From NCBI GenBank assembly GCA_020631735.1, contig CM036162.1:87927852-87991851 (forward strand): a stretch of 64,000 nt of DNA, read 5' to 3'. A program made the position numbers and the translations under genes. Every line of letters starts with the position of its first letter. Position 1 is the stretch's first letter. Shown here one piece after another: positions 45,510 to 57,200 of this stretch. Below the pieces are notes generated by a model. That model had not been told where the DNA came from, searched no databases, and was given only the letters and a program-made list of their open reading frames with translations. Source of the DNA: Saccharum officinarum (taxonomy: Eukaryota > Streptophyta > Magnoliopsida > Poales > Poaceae).

Positions 45510-46035
45510 GCACCATTGGCGCCAAGCTTGGCGCCATCATCATTGGCGCCAAGCCTGGCGCCACAGACCTGATACCATGTATATTATTTTTTATGCTAAG
45601 TATTTATAAGTTGTTCTAAGTGATTAAACAGAAAGTCACTGTAAAAACTCTAGAGTTAGTCACATTTCTCAATATCCAGTCATGGTAAATTTTCAAATTT
45701 GTAAATGTCCAAGTCATGGTAAAAAATTATTTTTCCATATGTCTACCACATGGTAGTTGGTATTCTAACATATCCAAGCCGTAGCAAAAATATAGATTTA
45801 TTTGGCTAAGTCTTTAAATACAGATTCATCTCATTGAAAAATTAGGGTCCAAGTCACGTTAATTTAGAGCTTTGTATGTCTATCTCACGGTAAAATTAAG
45901 TAGTCAGGATTTTTACTACGGCCTAGATATGTTAGAATACCAACTACCATGGGATAGCATCAAATTTGTCAATGTTATGGTAAAATTCCAACATGTCCCA
46001 TCTCATGGTAAATTTACAGACTAAAGAAATTCCAA
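45510..46035. other. AT-rich insert between two MULE terminal modules
   Basis: More GGCGCCAAGC words up to 45560, then about 460 bp of AT-rich DNA without ORF, with CATGGTA/TACCATG words in both orientations. In MULE-1 the two terminal modules are adjacent, so this looks like an insertion. Confidence 0.5.
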
Positions 46036-46320
46036 CAGCTCGACGCCAAGATCCATGGTGCCAGGCTTGGCGTCAATGACGGCGGCGCCAAGCTTGGCGC
46101 CAATGGTGACGGCGCCAATGATGCTGCCACGTCAGCGCCAGCTCGGCGTCGTCGGCCAAGTGGCAGGGGGCTTGGCGCCAACGTTAACGGCGCCAAGCTG
46201 TGTTACCTTAGCGCCAGCGTGGATGACGCTAAGCTCTGGGTCCATTTCCTGAAATCTTTCCGTCAGGGACATATTTGAGAAAATCTTTTGAAAAAGGGGC
46301 TTAAAAAAATAAAAAAGACG
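46036..46320 (-). repeat. Second MULE terminal module
   Basis: Matches 37187-37409 (module 2 of MULE-1): GCTCGGCGTCGTCGGCCAAG, TGTGTTACCTTAGCGCCAGC, ATCTTTCCGTCAGG and an AAAAAAGACG end. It could be the true outer end of MULE-2 or a separate short element. Confidence 0.65.
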
Positions 46321-48642
46321 GAGTTTACGTCGCCGCTCAAACAGTTTTAAGCTGCACCGATCACTCGCGTCGATCACATGGCCCGTGGCAGGTAGCAGGA
46401 CACGCCACGGGTGGTTTAGTACTTAGTATGATAGTATATATTGTTATGAACGACGTATGTAATATGAAGTAAAACGAAATTAATCACAGTGGAGACACAT
46501 GATTTAACGTGAAAAACCCCTTCAATATGAAGGGAAAAAACCACGGGCACCAGCCAGCAACAATCTCACTGTCTCAAGAGTTTTGGGTTACACGCCTGTA
46601 GCGGCTTACGAGAGAATCAACTCTCCATGAAACCCTAGCAAGGGTATATGTATCATACCGTGGGAGGCTCCGCCCCCCCCCCCCCCCCGTGTGTGCACGG
46701 GCGCTGCCTGATGGGCTGGCTTCAGACTCCGCTACGCTCCGGCCCAGCATTCGGCTTCTGCGGGCCTCCGCTTCGCTCCGTCAGAAGTCCGGCCTATATC
46801 TGGAGTGAATTTAAAATAACTCCAACATATATAGTCCGTACTATATATATTTATATAAGAGCTCGTCAGTCAGGCCGAGCTTGCCGGCCGGGTTCGGTTG
46901 TCTCGATCGTCCGCGGCACCGGCATGATGGCCGCGTTAGGTGCGACGGCCGGCCCCCTCGCATCACAAACACAAAGCAGTCGGCCACTCGGCCGGCCCTC
47001 ACGTGGGGGACCGCCGGACCGGGACACGTACACCCTTTCACGAGGCCGGCAGTTGCAAAAGGATGGTGATCTTGGAAATGGCACCACCGATGACCAAAAC
47101 TGTACCGCCGCGACCGCGGGAGCCCCGCATCCATCCATCGATGAACCATCGGCAGACGATCGAGCAGGTGGCCAGTGTGCGTCCAGTGCATCTGGACCGG
47201 AGGGCAGCCTCGATCGGCACAGGGATTGGTGTGGGCGTCGTCGTCCTTACCGTGCGGGGCGTGATTTGGATGGATCGCGGCCCGCCACTGGTCGTCCGGT
47301 CCTGCGAAAACTGCTGTTGGGGGAGGAGATTGGAGAACATGCTGCCGTGCCTACTTGTTAGGAGGAAGGTTTGGTTCGTGGCTGCCTAAATGTGGATCAC
47401 CGCTCGTGAACGCTTGTTATATCTGCAGACAATGGCAGATGCAGGGCGCTGAAGGCGTCGTCTTCACTCTGAAGATGGAGGGAGAAGACGACGATCGACG
47501 GGTCGGATAGAGTGGATATGCTTAATAAGTAAGCTTTATTAGGTTTTCGTGACATAGCACAAGTCGCATTGAGGAGGATAGATGAAGCAACTCGACTTTA
47601 TTCGAACACTGGGAAAGGTTTTGCTTATTTGGCCATGAGGATGACTCGTGAGAGTTGAGAGCGATACAAGCATGCAACCTTGCTTGGCAGACGTCCAACT
47701 CCGAAAAAAAATCAGTTGATTTGGAGTTGCGTATCCGTAGTTGTATCAACCATTTTGTTTATGTCAGATGTAAATATTCAAACCACTTCAATTTACTTCA
47801 CATACTGTGTATATGCAAACCGGATATCGAAGCTAGAGTTGTACTACTAAACAGAAGGGAAACACGTGTAGGTGTAGATTAGCTAGGATCGACTCGCCTG
47901 GATAGTGAAGAGCAACAAACCAATAAAAAAGACAGAGGTCTTGCTGGCCTGCTGGGATTTCTCAAAAAGGGCTATCTGATTAGTGTGTGTATTCTAGGTT
48001 CTCTGTTTTAGACAAATTTTCATCGTAGACACTAGATACTAAGGCCGAAGGAAAAGGCCGGAAAAAAGATGACGACAAGGGAAAGACTTCAGTTTGCTTC
48101 TTTAATGGGCCAGCCTGCTACGTTTTGCAGCCCATATGCTTGAGAAATCACCGGATCTGAAAGTTCGCTTCACCTTATATATCGAACATTTCTTATCACC
48201 TTCAGTCGCTTATCTCTCCATGATTTTGCAGAAATCTAGTAGATCATAAAACTGCATGCACACGATCAGTAAGAACTACAGATGCAGAACAAATTTGTTG
48301 CAGTATAGAAGTGTTAAAAAAAAAGGTATGCAGGAATTATATATGTAGATCAGCAACTCTCCATACATGCATTTAGAAAAGAGTACAAGCGCAACAAACC
48401 AGTAATTTACATCGATCCCATTATATACTGTATGCTACTAAAACTAGGGTCTCCTTTTTTTTTGAACGGAAGGGTCTCTTTTTTAGACCTACTTTCATCG
48501 CATACTCCTAGCTACTAGTACTACCAAGGCCAAGGGAAAGGCCGGTCAGAAATGATGAAAAGCGAAGGACTTTAGTCTCCTTTGATTTGATGGGCCGGCC
48601 TGCTACACTTTGCAGCTCATCTTAAAGTTCACTTCATCTTAT
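46321..48642. other. Anonymous spacer
   Basis: Frames at 46648-47389 on plus and 46841-47340 on minus overlap in a GC-rich patch. One short plus-strand segment (about 47090-47389) could encode a single hydrophobic helix, but there is no start context, homologue or intron logic I can support. 47400-48640 is AT-rich without a gene. Confidence 0.4.
46673..46688. repeat. C16 homopolymer
   Basis: Sixteen consecutive C bases, a likely site of sequencing or assembly length error. Confidence 0.9.
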
Positions 48643-48771
48643 GGGGCTGTTCGGCTGGTAGACTGTGGGCTGAAATCGGCTGAAGCTGCTGCACGTCTGC
48701 CCTCGCTGGCTGAAAGTTTGCACTGTTACTTCAGCAAAATTCATCTCAGCCGTGGCCAGCAAAACAGCCCC
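48643..48771. mobile_element. MITE (GGGGCTGTTCGGCTGG type), 129 bp
   Basis: Inverted ends GGGGCTGTTCGGCTGG and CCAGCAAAACAGCCCC with TAT on both sides. It is a common grass MITE class. Confidence 0.8.
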
Positions 48772-48935
48772 TATATATTGAGCATTTCTATCACCTCGAG
48801 TCGCCCTTCTCTCCATACTTCTCCAGAAAGCCAGTAGATCATAAAACTGCATGCACATGATCAGTAAGAACTACGGATTTAATCATTGACAACAAGTTTA
48901 CTGCAGCACAAGTGTTAAAAAAATGGTTGCAACAG

Positions 48936-49469
48936 TTAAGTAATGCTCACGGTTCTGCAGTAGCTGCTTGTGTCCACGAAGAAAAACCGACCCTGCTCAT
49001 CATCATCACCCCAAGAATCGCTGACCTCTTCATCAAAGGAACTGAGACTGAAAGACCGGCCCTGTTCCTGCTCCCCATGCTCCTCTTCCGCAGAGGAAGG
49101 GCCGCCGCCGTCGCCGAAGCTGCCAGCAGGCGCCTCGGCGCGGTCGGCCTCGACGCAGTCCTGCTTCTTGCGTTCGCGCACGCAGCCTCGGTTCTCAGGT
49201 GCTCGACGACCCGGCGGCACGGAGTGCGCAAGGAGCCGAGCTGTGGTCGCGCAGAGGAGGCAGACTGACGCACCCATGCACGCGACGGGGAGGAGGATCA
49301 CGACGGCCGCCGGGGAGAGGAGGAGGAGCGCGACGACCACGACGAGGAACACGCATAGGTTGAACGCGTGCAAGGCCAGAGCAAACAACGACCTGGTGGT
49401 GCAGCTGCTGGTGCTGCTGATCTTCGCGGTGGAGGTGGTGAGGGCGTCCTCTGTTAGGAGAGAGGGCAT
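48936..49469 (-). CDS. Hypothetical small membrane protein, 177 aa
   Basis: A continuous ORF from ATG 49469 to the stop at 48936. Residues 1-27 are Ser/Thr-rich and polar. About 28-85 contain two strongly hydrophobic segments (LCVFLVVVVALLLLSPAAV and VILLPVACMGASVCLLCAT), giving two predicted membrane helices or a hairpin. The remainder is hydrophilic: Pro/Arg linker, an RERKKQD patch, then an acidic serine-rich tail. Codon and GC pattern (GC-rich third positions) look like a grass gene and unlike the surrounding transposons. No family recognised. The probable LTR of a Reina-like element lies directly upstream on the same strand. It is the best host-gene candidate here, but could be a retained fragment. 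Confidence 0.5.
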   Translation of the reverse strand: MPSLLTEDALTTSTAKISSTSSCTTRSLFALALHAFNLCVFLVVVVALLLLSPAAVVILLPVACMGASVCLLCATTARLLAHSVPPGRRAPENRGCVRERKKQDCVEADRAEAPAGSFGDGGGPSSAEEEHGEQEQGRSFSLSSFDEEVSDSWGDDDEQGRFFFVDTSSYCRTVSIT

Positions 49470-49496
49470 GGTCAGCTGGTAGAGACTAGGGAACGC

Positions 49497-49810
49497 AGGT
49501 TATAGCGGTGAGTGATTAGAGTCTGGGCTTGAAAGCTCGCCGGCGAACGGGAGGCGCCGTGCTCAGCAGGTTGCTAGGGTTGGCGTGCAGCAGGGTAGGA
49601 GACAGGGCTGGGCGCCCAAGGGAGATAAATATATCTCAATCCCAGGCTGATCCTTCGTTAAGCAATGAATCCAATACTTATACAAATCCTCCTAACAACC
49701 TTTGCTAATAAATAGGATAACTCATAACTAACCCAATATGACTCGATACGACTCCTGACTCATGACCTAACCTAACCCAAACCGGACCTAACTCCTAAGC
49801 TAACTGGACA
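49497..49810 (-). repeat. Putative 3' LTR of the Reina-type element
   Basis: On minus it begins TGTCCAGTTAGC just after the pol stop, has TATATTTAT at 49625-49633, and grades into a GC-rich leader-like segment ending near CTATAAC at about 49497. A short LTR of about 300 bp is typical of Reina. No second LTR is available for comparison, so the ends are approximate. Confidence 0.45.
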
Positions 49811-49813
49811 CAG

Positions 49814-51334
49814 CTAGCCACGCCGATTCTTCCTTCTGTAAACATTGTCGTACATAACATCTCTCCCTCCCTCAACAAACAGCTCGTCCTCGAGCAGAAA
49901 TGAGGGAAAGCGAGAACGGAAGTCTTCAAGCAGCTCCCACGTAGCCTCGGAATCTGGAAGGTTGGTCCACCTGATGAGCACTTGCCACGCACCACGGAAA
50001 CGACGAGCACGCAGGGCGTGCTCCGGCTCCAGCAGAAGACGACCATGGCGCAAGGGAGGTAGAGCCGGCGGCAACGACGGGGGCGAATCACCTCTGAAGG
50101 GCTTAAGAACGCCCACATGGAACATATCATGGATACGAGCACCGGCCGGCAACTGCAACCTGTAAGCCACCTCACCAATCCATTCCAGGACCTGGAAAGG
50201 CCCAGCGAACCGAGGACTAAGCTTCCCTCGAGAACCAACAAGTAAGGACTGCGCTGGTCATTGGAGAATCCGCAGCCATACCCAGTCCCCCACCGCAAAC
50301 TCCAGGGGCCGGTGATGAGCATCATAATATTTCTTGGCATAGGCTTGTGCCTGAAGAAGACGCTCCCGAACGTCGGCGATGAACTCATCGCGATCTTGCA
50401 GAAGAACATCCACCGAATCAGTACGCGATGATCCCGCCCTATACGGCACCAGAGCGGGAGGAGGCCGGCCATAAACAACCTGAAATGGGGTCGTGCGCAG
50501 CGACGAGTGATGAGCAGTGTTGTAACAATACTCCGCCCATGGAAGCCAATCGAGCCACGCACGTGGACGATCACCAGTGAGGCAACGCAGATACATGGCA
50601 ATCATCTTATTGACTGCCTCCGACTGCCCATCAGTTTGAGGGTGAAATGCAGTACTCATCTTGAGCTGTACGCCAGCAAGCTTGAACAAATCACGCCAAA
50701 CATGTCCTGTGAACACCGGATCACGATCACTGACGATGGAGCTTGGGAAACCATGGAGACGCACAATGCCCTCAAAGAAAGCCCTAGCCACGGAGATGGC
50801 AGTGTACGGGTGGCTTAAGGCAACAAAGTGGGCGTACTTCGAAAAACGATCCACCACCGTCAAGATTACACTCTTGCCATGGACCTTGGGCAACCCTTCA
50901 ATGAAGTCGAGCGAGATGTCCTCCCACACACGGACAGGAACCTCCAGCGGCTGGAGCAAACCGGCTGGATGGAGAGCTTCAGTCTTATTCCTCTGACACG
51001 TGGAACAAGAGCGCACAAAATCGTGGACCAGCCGACGGTCGTGGTCGATGACAAAATCAGCTCGGAGACGCTGAAGAGTCCGCTGAATCCCTTCATGGCC
51101 GGATGTATGAGCCAAGTGCAGCACCACGGGCATCACAGTAGATGACGCCGGAATGTAAACACGCCGACCACGGAGAATCAGGCCGTCCACGACGCGCCAT
51201 TGTCCGCCGCGGTCTTCCACAATGGTGTCACGCAGCTGACAGAGCTGGGCGTCCTCCTGCAGCTCACAGCGGAGGTCGGCGTAGAGGTCGAACGTGGGCA
51301 CCGAGAGGGCGCTAACCGACTGCTCGTCCTCCAA
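49814..51334 (-). pseudogene. pol: Reina-type integrase with chromodomain
   Basis: HHCC finger: HTSGHEGIQRTLQRL and CSTCQRNK (about 51120-51010). The core has ISLDFIEGLP, SIVSDRDPVFTGHVW and HPQTDGQSEAVNK, so D, D and E are intact. TGA at 50258 (fits CGA) interrupts before the final part, which continues through [11 protein letters not shown] and [12 protein letters not shown] to a chromodomain with [20 protein letters not shown], in a shifted frame from about 50170 and ending at 49814. In chromoviruses this domain reads histone marks and directs integration to heterochromatin. Confidence 0.88.
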
Positions 51335-52951
51335 GCGCCGAGATAATGCATCCGCAACAATGTTGAGGCGCCCTGGTCAAAATTCCACTGCAAAATCAAA
51401 ACCAAATAATTTGCTGACCCATTGATGTTGAGGAACAGTGGAGAGCCTTTGATCCAGAAGAAACTTCAGGGCGTAGTGGTCCGTGCGAACTGTAAAACGG
51501 CGCCCCAAAGATATGGCCTCCAATGACGAACTGCTTGTACCAAACCGATCAGTTCGCGCTCATAAGCTGCCAATTTGAGATGGCGTTGAGCAAAAGGCCG
51601 GCTAAAAAAGGCAATGGCGCCTGCCCCTTGATGAAGAACCGCACCAAAGCCTGTTCCCGACGCGTCGCAATCGACCAAGAAGGGCTGCTCGAAGTCGGGA
51701 AGATGAAGAACAGGCGCCGTAGAGAGAGCCCGCTTCAGGGCATCAAACACCGTGGTAGCCGTAGGGGACCAAACAAACGCATCCTTCTTGAGCAGCGTCG
51801 TCAGCGGGGCTACGAGGACACCAAAGCCTTGGATGAAGCGGCGATAATACCCCACATGTCCTGTGAACACCGGATCACGATCACTGACGATGGAGCTTGG
51901 GAAACCATGGAGACGCATAATGCCCTCAAAGAAAGCCTTGGCCACGGCTTCCACCTTGTCGCCGTCCATGGCGACGCCCTCGCCATTAATGACATGGCCC
52001 AGGTAAGCCACCGACGTAGTCGCGAACGCGCACTTGCTGCGCTTGACATGAAGATGATGCTGTCGTAGGGCCGTCAAAACAGCGTTGAGATGCTGCAGGT
52101 GCTGCAACCATGATGGACTGTAAATCAGATATCATCGAAAAAAGACGAGTACAAACTTGCGCAGGAAGGGTCGCAATACGGAGTTCATCAAACTTTGAAA
52201 CGTTGCAGGGGCGTTCGTGAGGCCGAACGCATCACCAGGAACTCAAAATGACCGTGATGAGTGCGGAACGCTGTCTTCTCAATATCCTCAGGATGGACCT
52301 GCACTTGATGATACCCAGAACGAAGGTCCAACTTAGTGAAATAGCGCGGCACCATGGAGCTCATCAAGTAATTCCTCCACCAAGGAATTGGAAACTTGTC
52401 TTTAATGGTGCGCTCGTTCAAGGCCCTGTAGTCAACACAAAAACGCCATGTGTTGTCATGCTTCTTGACCAAGTACGGAGCTGAAAACGCCGCTGTACTA
52501 GGGCGTATAATTCCCTGCGCCAGCATCGTCTCGCCACTGAAGCTCCCAACTCATCCTTCTGGGAGTGTGGATAACGGTATGCCGCACGGCCACGGGCGTT
52601 GTCGGCAGAAGGTGAATCCGATGATCACAGGCCCTCGCCGGTGGCAAGCCTGTTGTTCTGCAAATACATCTTTCAAAAGAACTGAGCAGCTTGTCAAGAA
52701 GGGCGGGCTCGAGGTACTGATAGCCTGGAGGCGCGTGGACTGGACGTCATGCTGTGTAAGATCCGATGCCGCGCCAAAACACGCGCCTGCCCTCCTTGGT
52801 GAATGCCATGCACCAGTCATCAAAATCCCATAGATAGGTCCCAACTGTCGAAGGAAAGTAACACCGAGATCATGTCCCACTTGTCCAGCGGAATCGTATA
52901 GCAGTCCACACTGAAGAACTCATCGGTAATGCAGACACCAATGTCACGGGC
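51335..52951 (-). pseudogene. pol: Reina-type protease end, RT and RNase H, chimeric
   Basis: From the gap: DEFFSVDCYTIPLD and a degraded WDL motif of the protease end. [37 protein letters not shown], then a locally shifted patch, [20 protein letters not shown] and HGHFEFLVM, after which a frameshift removes the normal MPFGLTNAP stretch. The catalytic FFDDI box is present near 52130 but followed by a one-base deletion. The next ORF (52107-51466) covers the RT thumb and RNase H and contains a patch of integrase coding sequence (51854-51947) in place of the expected linker before GYYRRFIQGFG. RNase H has FLVDCDASGTGFGAVLHQ. Confidence 0.85.
51854..51947 (-). other. 94-bp segment of integrase sequence inside the RT region
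   Basis: 94 bp matching 50700-50793 at about 97 percent (three differences). It encodes FFEGIMRLHGFPSSIV and SDRDPVFTGHV in frame with RT sequence on both sides. Confidence 0.9.
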
Positions 52952-53051
52952 NNNNNNNNNNNNNNNNNNNNNNNNNNNNNNNNNNNNNNNNNNNNNNNNN
53001 NNNNNNNNNNNNNNNNNNNNNNNNNNNNNNNNNNNNNNNNNNNNNNNNNNN
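52952..53051. other. Assembly gap, 100 N
   Basis: Exactly 100 N, the conventional placeholder for a gap of unknown size. Left is Reina pol, right is a MULE gene interrupted in mid-exon. Confidence 0.98.
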
Positions 53052-53295
53052 TGCCTCATCTTCAGAAATATCTACCTTGCAAGGATCACCACAGAAGCAC
53101 ATGGGTATTGGCACACCGCTAGGGAGCGGCTTCAGGACGTATGGACTTTCGGTCATCCGTCCATAGCTACAATTCAACAAATTCTGTTCTAATATAACAA
53201 AACAAATAACAATAAACCTAAAAACTAAGGGTTTAATATATGATGAAAAAGATCTATGCATGCCTTTGTTTTCTAGCTTTTCCACGCCTAGGCAT
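53052..53295 (-). pseudogene. GRF zinc-finger gene of MULE-3, 5' exons, cut by the gap
   Basis: ATG 53295, MPRRGKARKQ with the splice donor near 53263 (AAAG|GCATGC instead of GTACGC, so the donor is mutated from GT to GC). Exon 2 from about 53171 reads YGRMTESPYVLKPLPSG and CFCGDPCKVDISEDEA without break to the gap. It preserves the 11 bases missing from MULE-2 and shows what the intact junction looks like. The conserved zinc-binding residues CxC and C are present; the second half of the finger lies in the gap. Confidence 0.7.
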
Positions 53296-53788
53296 CCTAC
53301 GGTTGTACAATACATACGAATTTTAAAAAGTATATGAACAAATAACATGTGAAGTTCATAGGTTAAGAATATGACTTCATTTTACCAAATCGGTTCGAAA
53401 TAAATAAGGAAGGGTGAGAGGATACCTAGCTCTCGAAGATCGACGAATAAAATCAAAATTTTCACAGCCCAATAGGTCGATTGAAGAGGTTGGCCGAAGT
53501 GTACAAAGGAAAAACCCGAAGAGAAGGAGAAAGAAAACGAGAATAACTCGGGGAGGAAGTGGGGGCTGGCTAAAACGTGGGCTCTTGGCGTCAAGATCCA
53601 TGGCGCCATGCTCCCTGCCATGTCAGCGCCACGACGGCGGGGTCATGGCGCCAGTGACCATGGCGTCATGCCGTTATATCTTGGCGCCGACGACTATGGC
53701 GCCAAGACAAGGATCTATTTTTTGAAATCTTTCCGCCATGGGCATATTTGAGAGAATGTTTCAAAAAAGGGCTGAAAAAAAAAAGACG
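53052..53788 (-). mobile_element. MULE-3: right part of a third MULE copy
   Basis: Nearly identical to 44750-45509 of MULE-2: same minus-strand gene start, leader and GGCGCC-rich terminus (about 53575-53788) ending AAAAGACG. The left part is lost at the gap. Confidence 0.85.
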
Positions 53789-54289
53789 TAGTTTCGCCAT
53801 CTTCATGTGTGACGCCCAGCCGCTTCGTGGTTGTCATGTTTAGAAACAGAATATTACGTGGCTGAATAGATAGTTATAACTGGTTTGCTCTGGCAATTGC
53901 ACTGCTGCTGATGGAGATGTAAAAAAACAGAGAGAAACTTTGGAAGTGCTTCATTGTTGGACATTTTGAATGAGGGTGTATTTTTTTATTTTTAAGTAAT
54001 TGCTTATTATTGCACAGGTCCACTGCATCTGGGAGACTGGGTGACTATATAACCGCAAGGCAAAACTGAGCAGAAAAAAAATACCGAGTAGTACTAAACA
54101 ATGTTCAGTATCATTCAGTACCACCTAGGACCATGAAATACTGAATAATATTGAAACGCGAATACTGAACGATACTGAGTTCTGTTCAGTATAATAGTTC
54201 AGAGTAGAATAGTATTCTACTCCTAAGGTGTAGAATAGCACTTGGAATAGCTAATGGAGAGCCCACGCACGGGTGAGGGACCACTGCGG
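53789..54289. other. Anonymous AT-rich spacer
   Basis: No ORF of note. 54070-54250 has repeated ACTGAA/TTCAGTAT and TACTGA words in both orientations, a possible small hairpin-forming element. Confidence 0.4.
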
Positions 54290-57200
54290 ACCCAGCCAAT
54301 CGGATGTATAAAAATCCATGTCAAACTGCGCATAAAAGTTTTGGTCACGATGTTGCATAAAAATTAGTGGGTGGATGAATTAAAATCAATTCGTTACCGC
54401 ATAAAAATATTTCACGAGCTAAACATTCCACCTAACTGCACCTGACGCGCACTGACACATGCATGCGTGGATGCATCCATTCTAATCTCTTTCATTTTTT
54501 CACGATAATTCTTCAACGAAGCTTCCGATTCTAAAACAGTTTTCACCATTGAACTCCTAACATTTTTTTGTGCATGATTCAAGATCCATTGTGAATATAT
54601 ATTTAAAAAAATTAAAATTTAAATTATGGCACGTGATGGTTGATTAGATGCATAGCATCACTTGTCAAGATGCATAGAAACGTACAAAACACTTTCCTCT
54701 AAATATACAATCTTGTGAGTGAGAGCCTAAAAACATGGAGACGATCTCATCTTGTCCAAAAAAATTAAAATTTGAATCATGGCACTTGAATACCGATTGG
54801 ATGCATAGAATCACTGTTTATGCTGCCGTCTACGCATAGAGAGCATAGAAGCATGAAGACGATCTCGTCTTTTTCCAAAATTTGAATCATGTCACGTGAT
54901 GGCCGATTTGATACATAAAAATCACTGGTCAAGATACGCAGAAAAGTTTCTGGCGCCGACGTTGCATAGAAATTATTAGCTGAAAATCTCTCCATGAGAT
55001 GGACATTCTACTTGACACAATCTTGATTGCCTGCACCAACATCATGCTTCGCAATATGGGGATGTATAACTGATATGGGAACAATGCATAGAACATGGAG
55101 ACCACACGCATAAAACATGGAGACGATCTCATCTTCTCCAAAATCTGAAATTTAAAAAATAGCACATGATGGATAATCGGATTCATAGATTTAATGGTCA
55201 AGATGCGCAGAAACGTTTTTGGCATCGACATTGCATAGAAATTAGTAGTTCGATGAATAAAACCGCATAATAATGGTCAAGTTGCTGGTTTGCGTCTCCA
55301 TTTTTATTGTATGCATATAAACCAATTGTTTGATGCATAATAATCCATTCAGCTAGAATCAAATATAAAAGTGTTTCATGCATAATAACCCACTATGGGT
55401 GTTTAATTAATAGATCAACCATGCATAAAAACCCAAAACCCTTCCCACTTGGTGGGACAATTGTTACAAACATCATAACGGCCACAGCCCCAACCCATCA
55501 ACTACGTCAAGATCACACTACGCCACCGCCGCAAGCCAAGGATGTCGTGGACGTCGCAAGCCATATCCTACGTCCGAGGGACCGATGAACTCTCACACTA
55601 AATGGAGGAATTCATTCCAGCCATCCTACATCACAATAAAGACATAAAAACATGTTTTAGTAGGCGCAGAAACCTTACAGCGACAAGTCAGGAATAGAAA
55701 CATATTTTAGCAGATACAGAAACCTTACAACGGCAAAAGAAAGGCATAGAAAATGTTTTAACAGGCACAAAAACCTTATAGGGATAAGAAAGGGATAAAA
55801 CCTCTTTTAGCAGCACAGAAACCTACTGGTAAAATTAATATCAGCTACACTAATGCAAAAATCACGACAAAAAAATATGGAAAAAATTATAACTTGCTGG
55901 ATGTGACCAATAGATCATACAATCAAAGTACACGAAAACAAACTGCAAGAGTCATTATTGATAATTGTATAGAAATCTATAACAACAAAGTACAGAAATG
56001 TCATCGAGTGATGTATATAAGTCTTCCAAGAATGCATAGATAACTGTTAATACAATGTATAGAAATGTGTTCCAACATTAAGTATAAATGTGCTCCAACA
56101 ATGTATAAAATTGTGTTCCAACAATATATCAAATGTGTTCCATCAATATATAGAATTCTAGATGATTTCTTGCTTACAATATTGGCTCAAGAAGCATAGA
56201 AATAAAAAATCAAAGTACATGAAAACAAACTGCGACAATCATTATTTGTCTAGTATTTTTAGAAACCAGCACTGACCATCATAAATAAATATTTTATTTA
56301 GTCAGATTGCCAAATTATAATTGGTATACATAGAAACTTATGTATGCAGGCACAAAAACAATGTCTTTAAATGGACGCATCAATATTACATAGAAAACCA
56401 TGCTTGCTGGAGATGTGGGGAGGGTGTCGTTGCCGGAGATGCAGGATGGGGCACGTGATCGCTGAGGAAGAGGCGCCGCTGCCGCTGCCAGAGATGTTGG
56501 GGAAGGGGTCGGGGGCTCGGCGCTCGTGGCCTGGGAGGGCTTGATGCCACGACACTGCCGCATCACCATTGAAGACGTGTGTGAAGCATAGAAATTTATC
56601 AAACGAGCATAGAAAATCAATTTCTGACCGAGGCGTGTGCGACGTCATCTCGAGCTTCTCGGTTGCCTGCTCCTTCGGCTCCACGGCGTCGGGCAGTCGG
56701 GCGGGCCATGGTGCTCCCGGCCACCGCTCTCCCTAGCGGCATACAAATCCTGCTTGCATGCGTTGCTAGCTCTTCATTTCCTGCAAACACTTAATGATAC
56801 AAGGCATAAAAAGTTTAAATCAAAACTGGATAAAAAATTCATTGCACATACATGGCCACCAGGAAATCCTCAGCAATCAATGATGCCACATTACCGCAGC
56901 TAACAATAATGTATAGAAATGTGCTCCGATAATGCATGGAAATTTGTTCCAACAATGTATAAAAAGAAGGATGAATAACTAATGATATGCAGTTGCATAC
57001 TGCTGTTCGATCAGATGTAGAACAAATCAATGATGATGGCAGAGCGATCTCGTGCTGGGGGCTAGGCTGACTGGCACAGAGACCAACTGGCGAGGGAGGA
57101 GCCGCCGGGATGCATCAAAATAATTGTCTATGCATAGGAACTTATACATTCAAGTGCAAAAAGCAAAATTGTCTCTCGCTGGATGCATCAATATTCTGAA

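Larger units (their letters stand above)
49497..52951 (-). mobile_element. Reina-type chromovirus (Ty3/Gypsy), cut by the assembly gap
   Basis: The minus strand from the gap has the C-terminal protease linker (52951-52810), RT, RNase H, integrase and a chromodomain-like C terminus, then the putative LTR. The compact pol, C-terminal chromodomain and [14 protein letters not shown] ending are characteristic of Reina chromoviruses. Gag, the start of protease and the 5' LTR are lost in or beyond the gap. Confidence 0.85.

Noticed and set aside
40779..45518. 9-bp target duplication around MULE-2
   Set aside because: CCCCTTACC on the left does not match GCACCATTG (after 45509) or GAGTTTACG (after 46320).
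46648..47389. Possible plus-strand gene with a hydrophobic helix
   Set aside because: Adjacent C16 run, no plausible start or family, and competing frames on minus.
54070..54250. CRISPR-like repetition (ACTGAA words)
   Set aside because: Irregular spacing, both orientations and plant context; a simple degenerate repeat.
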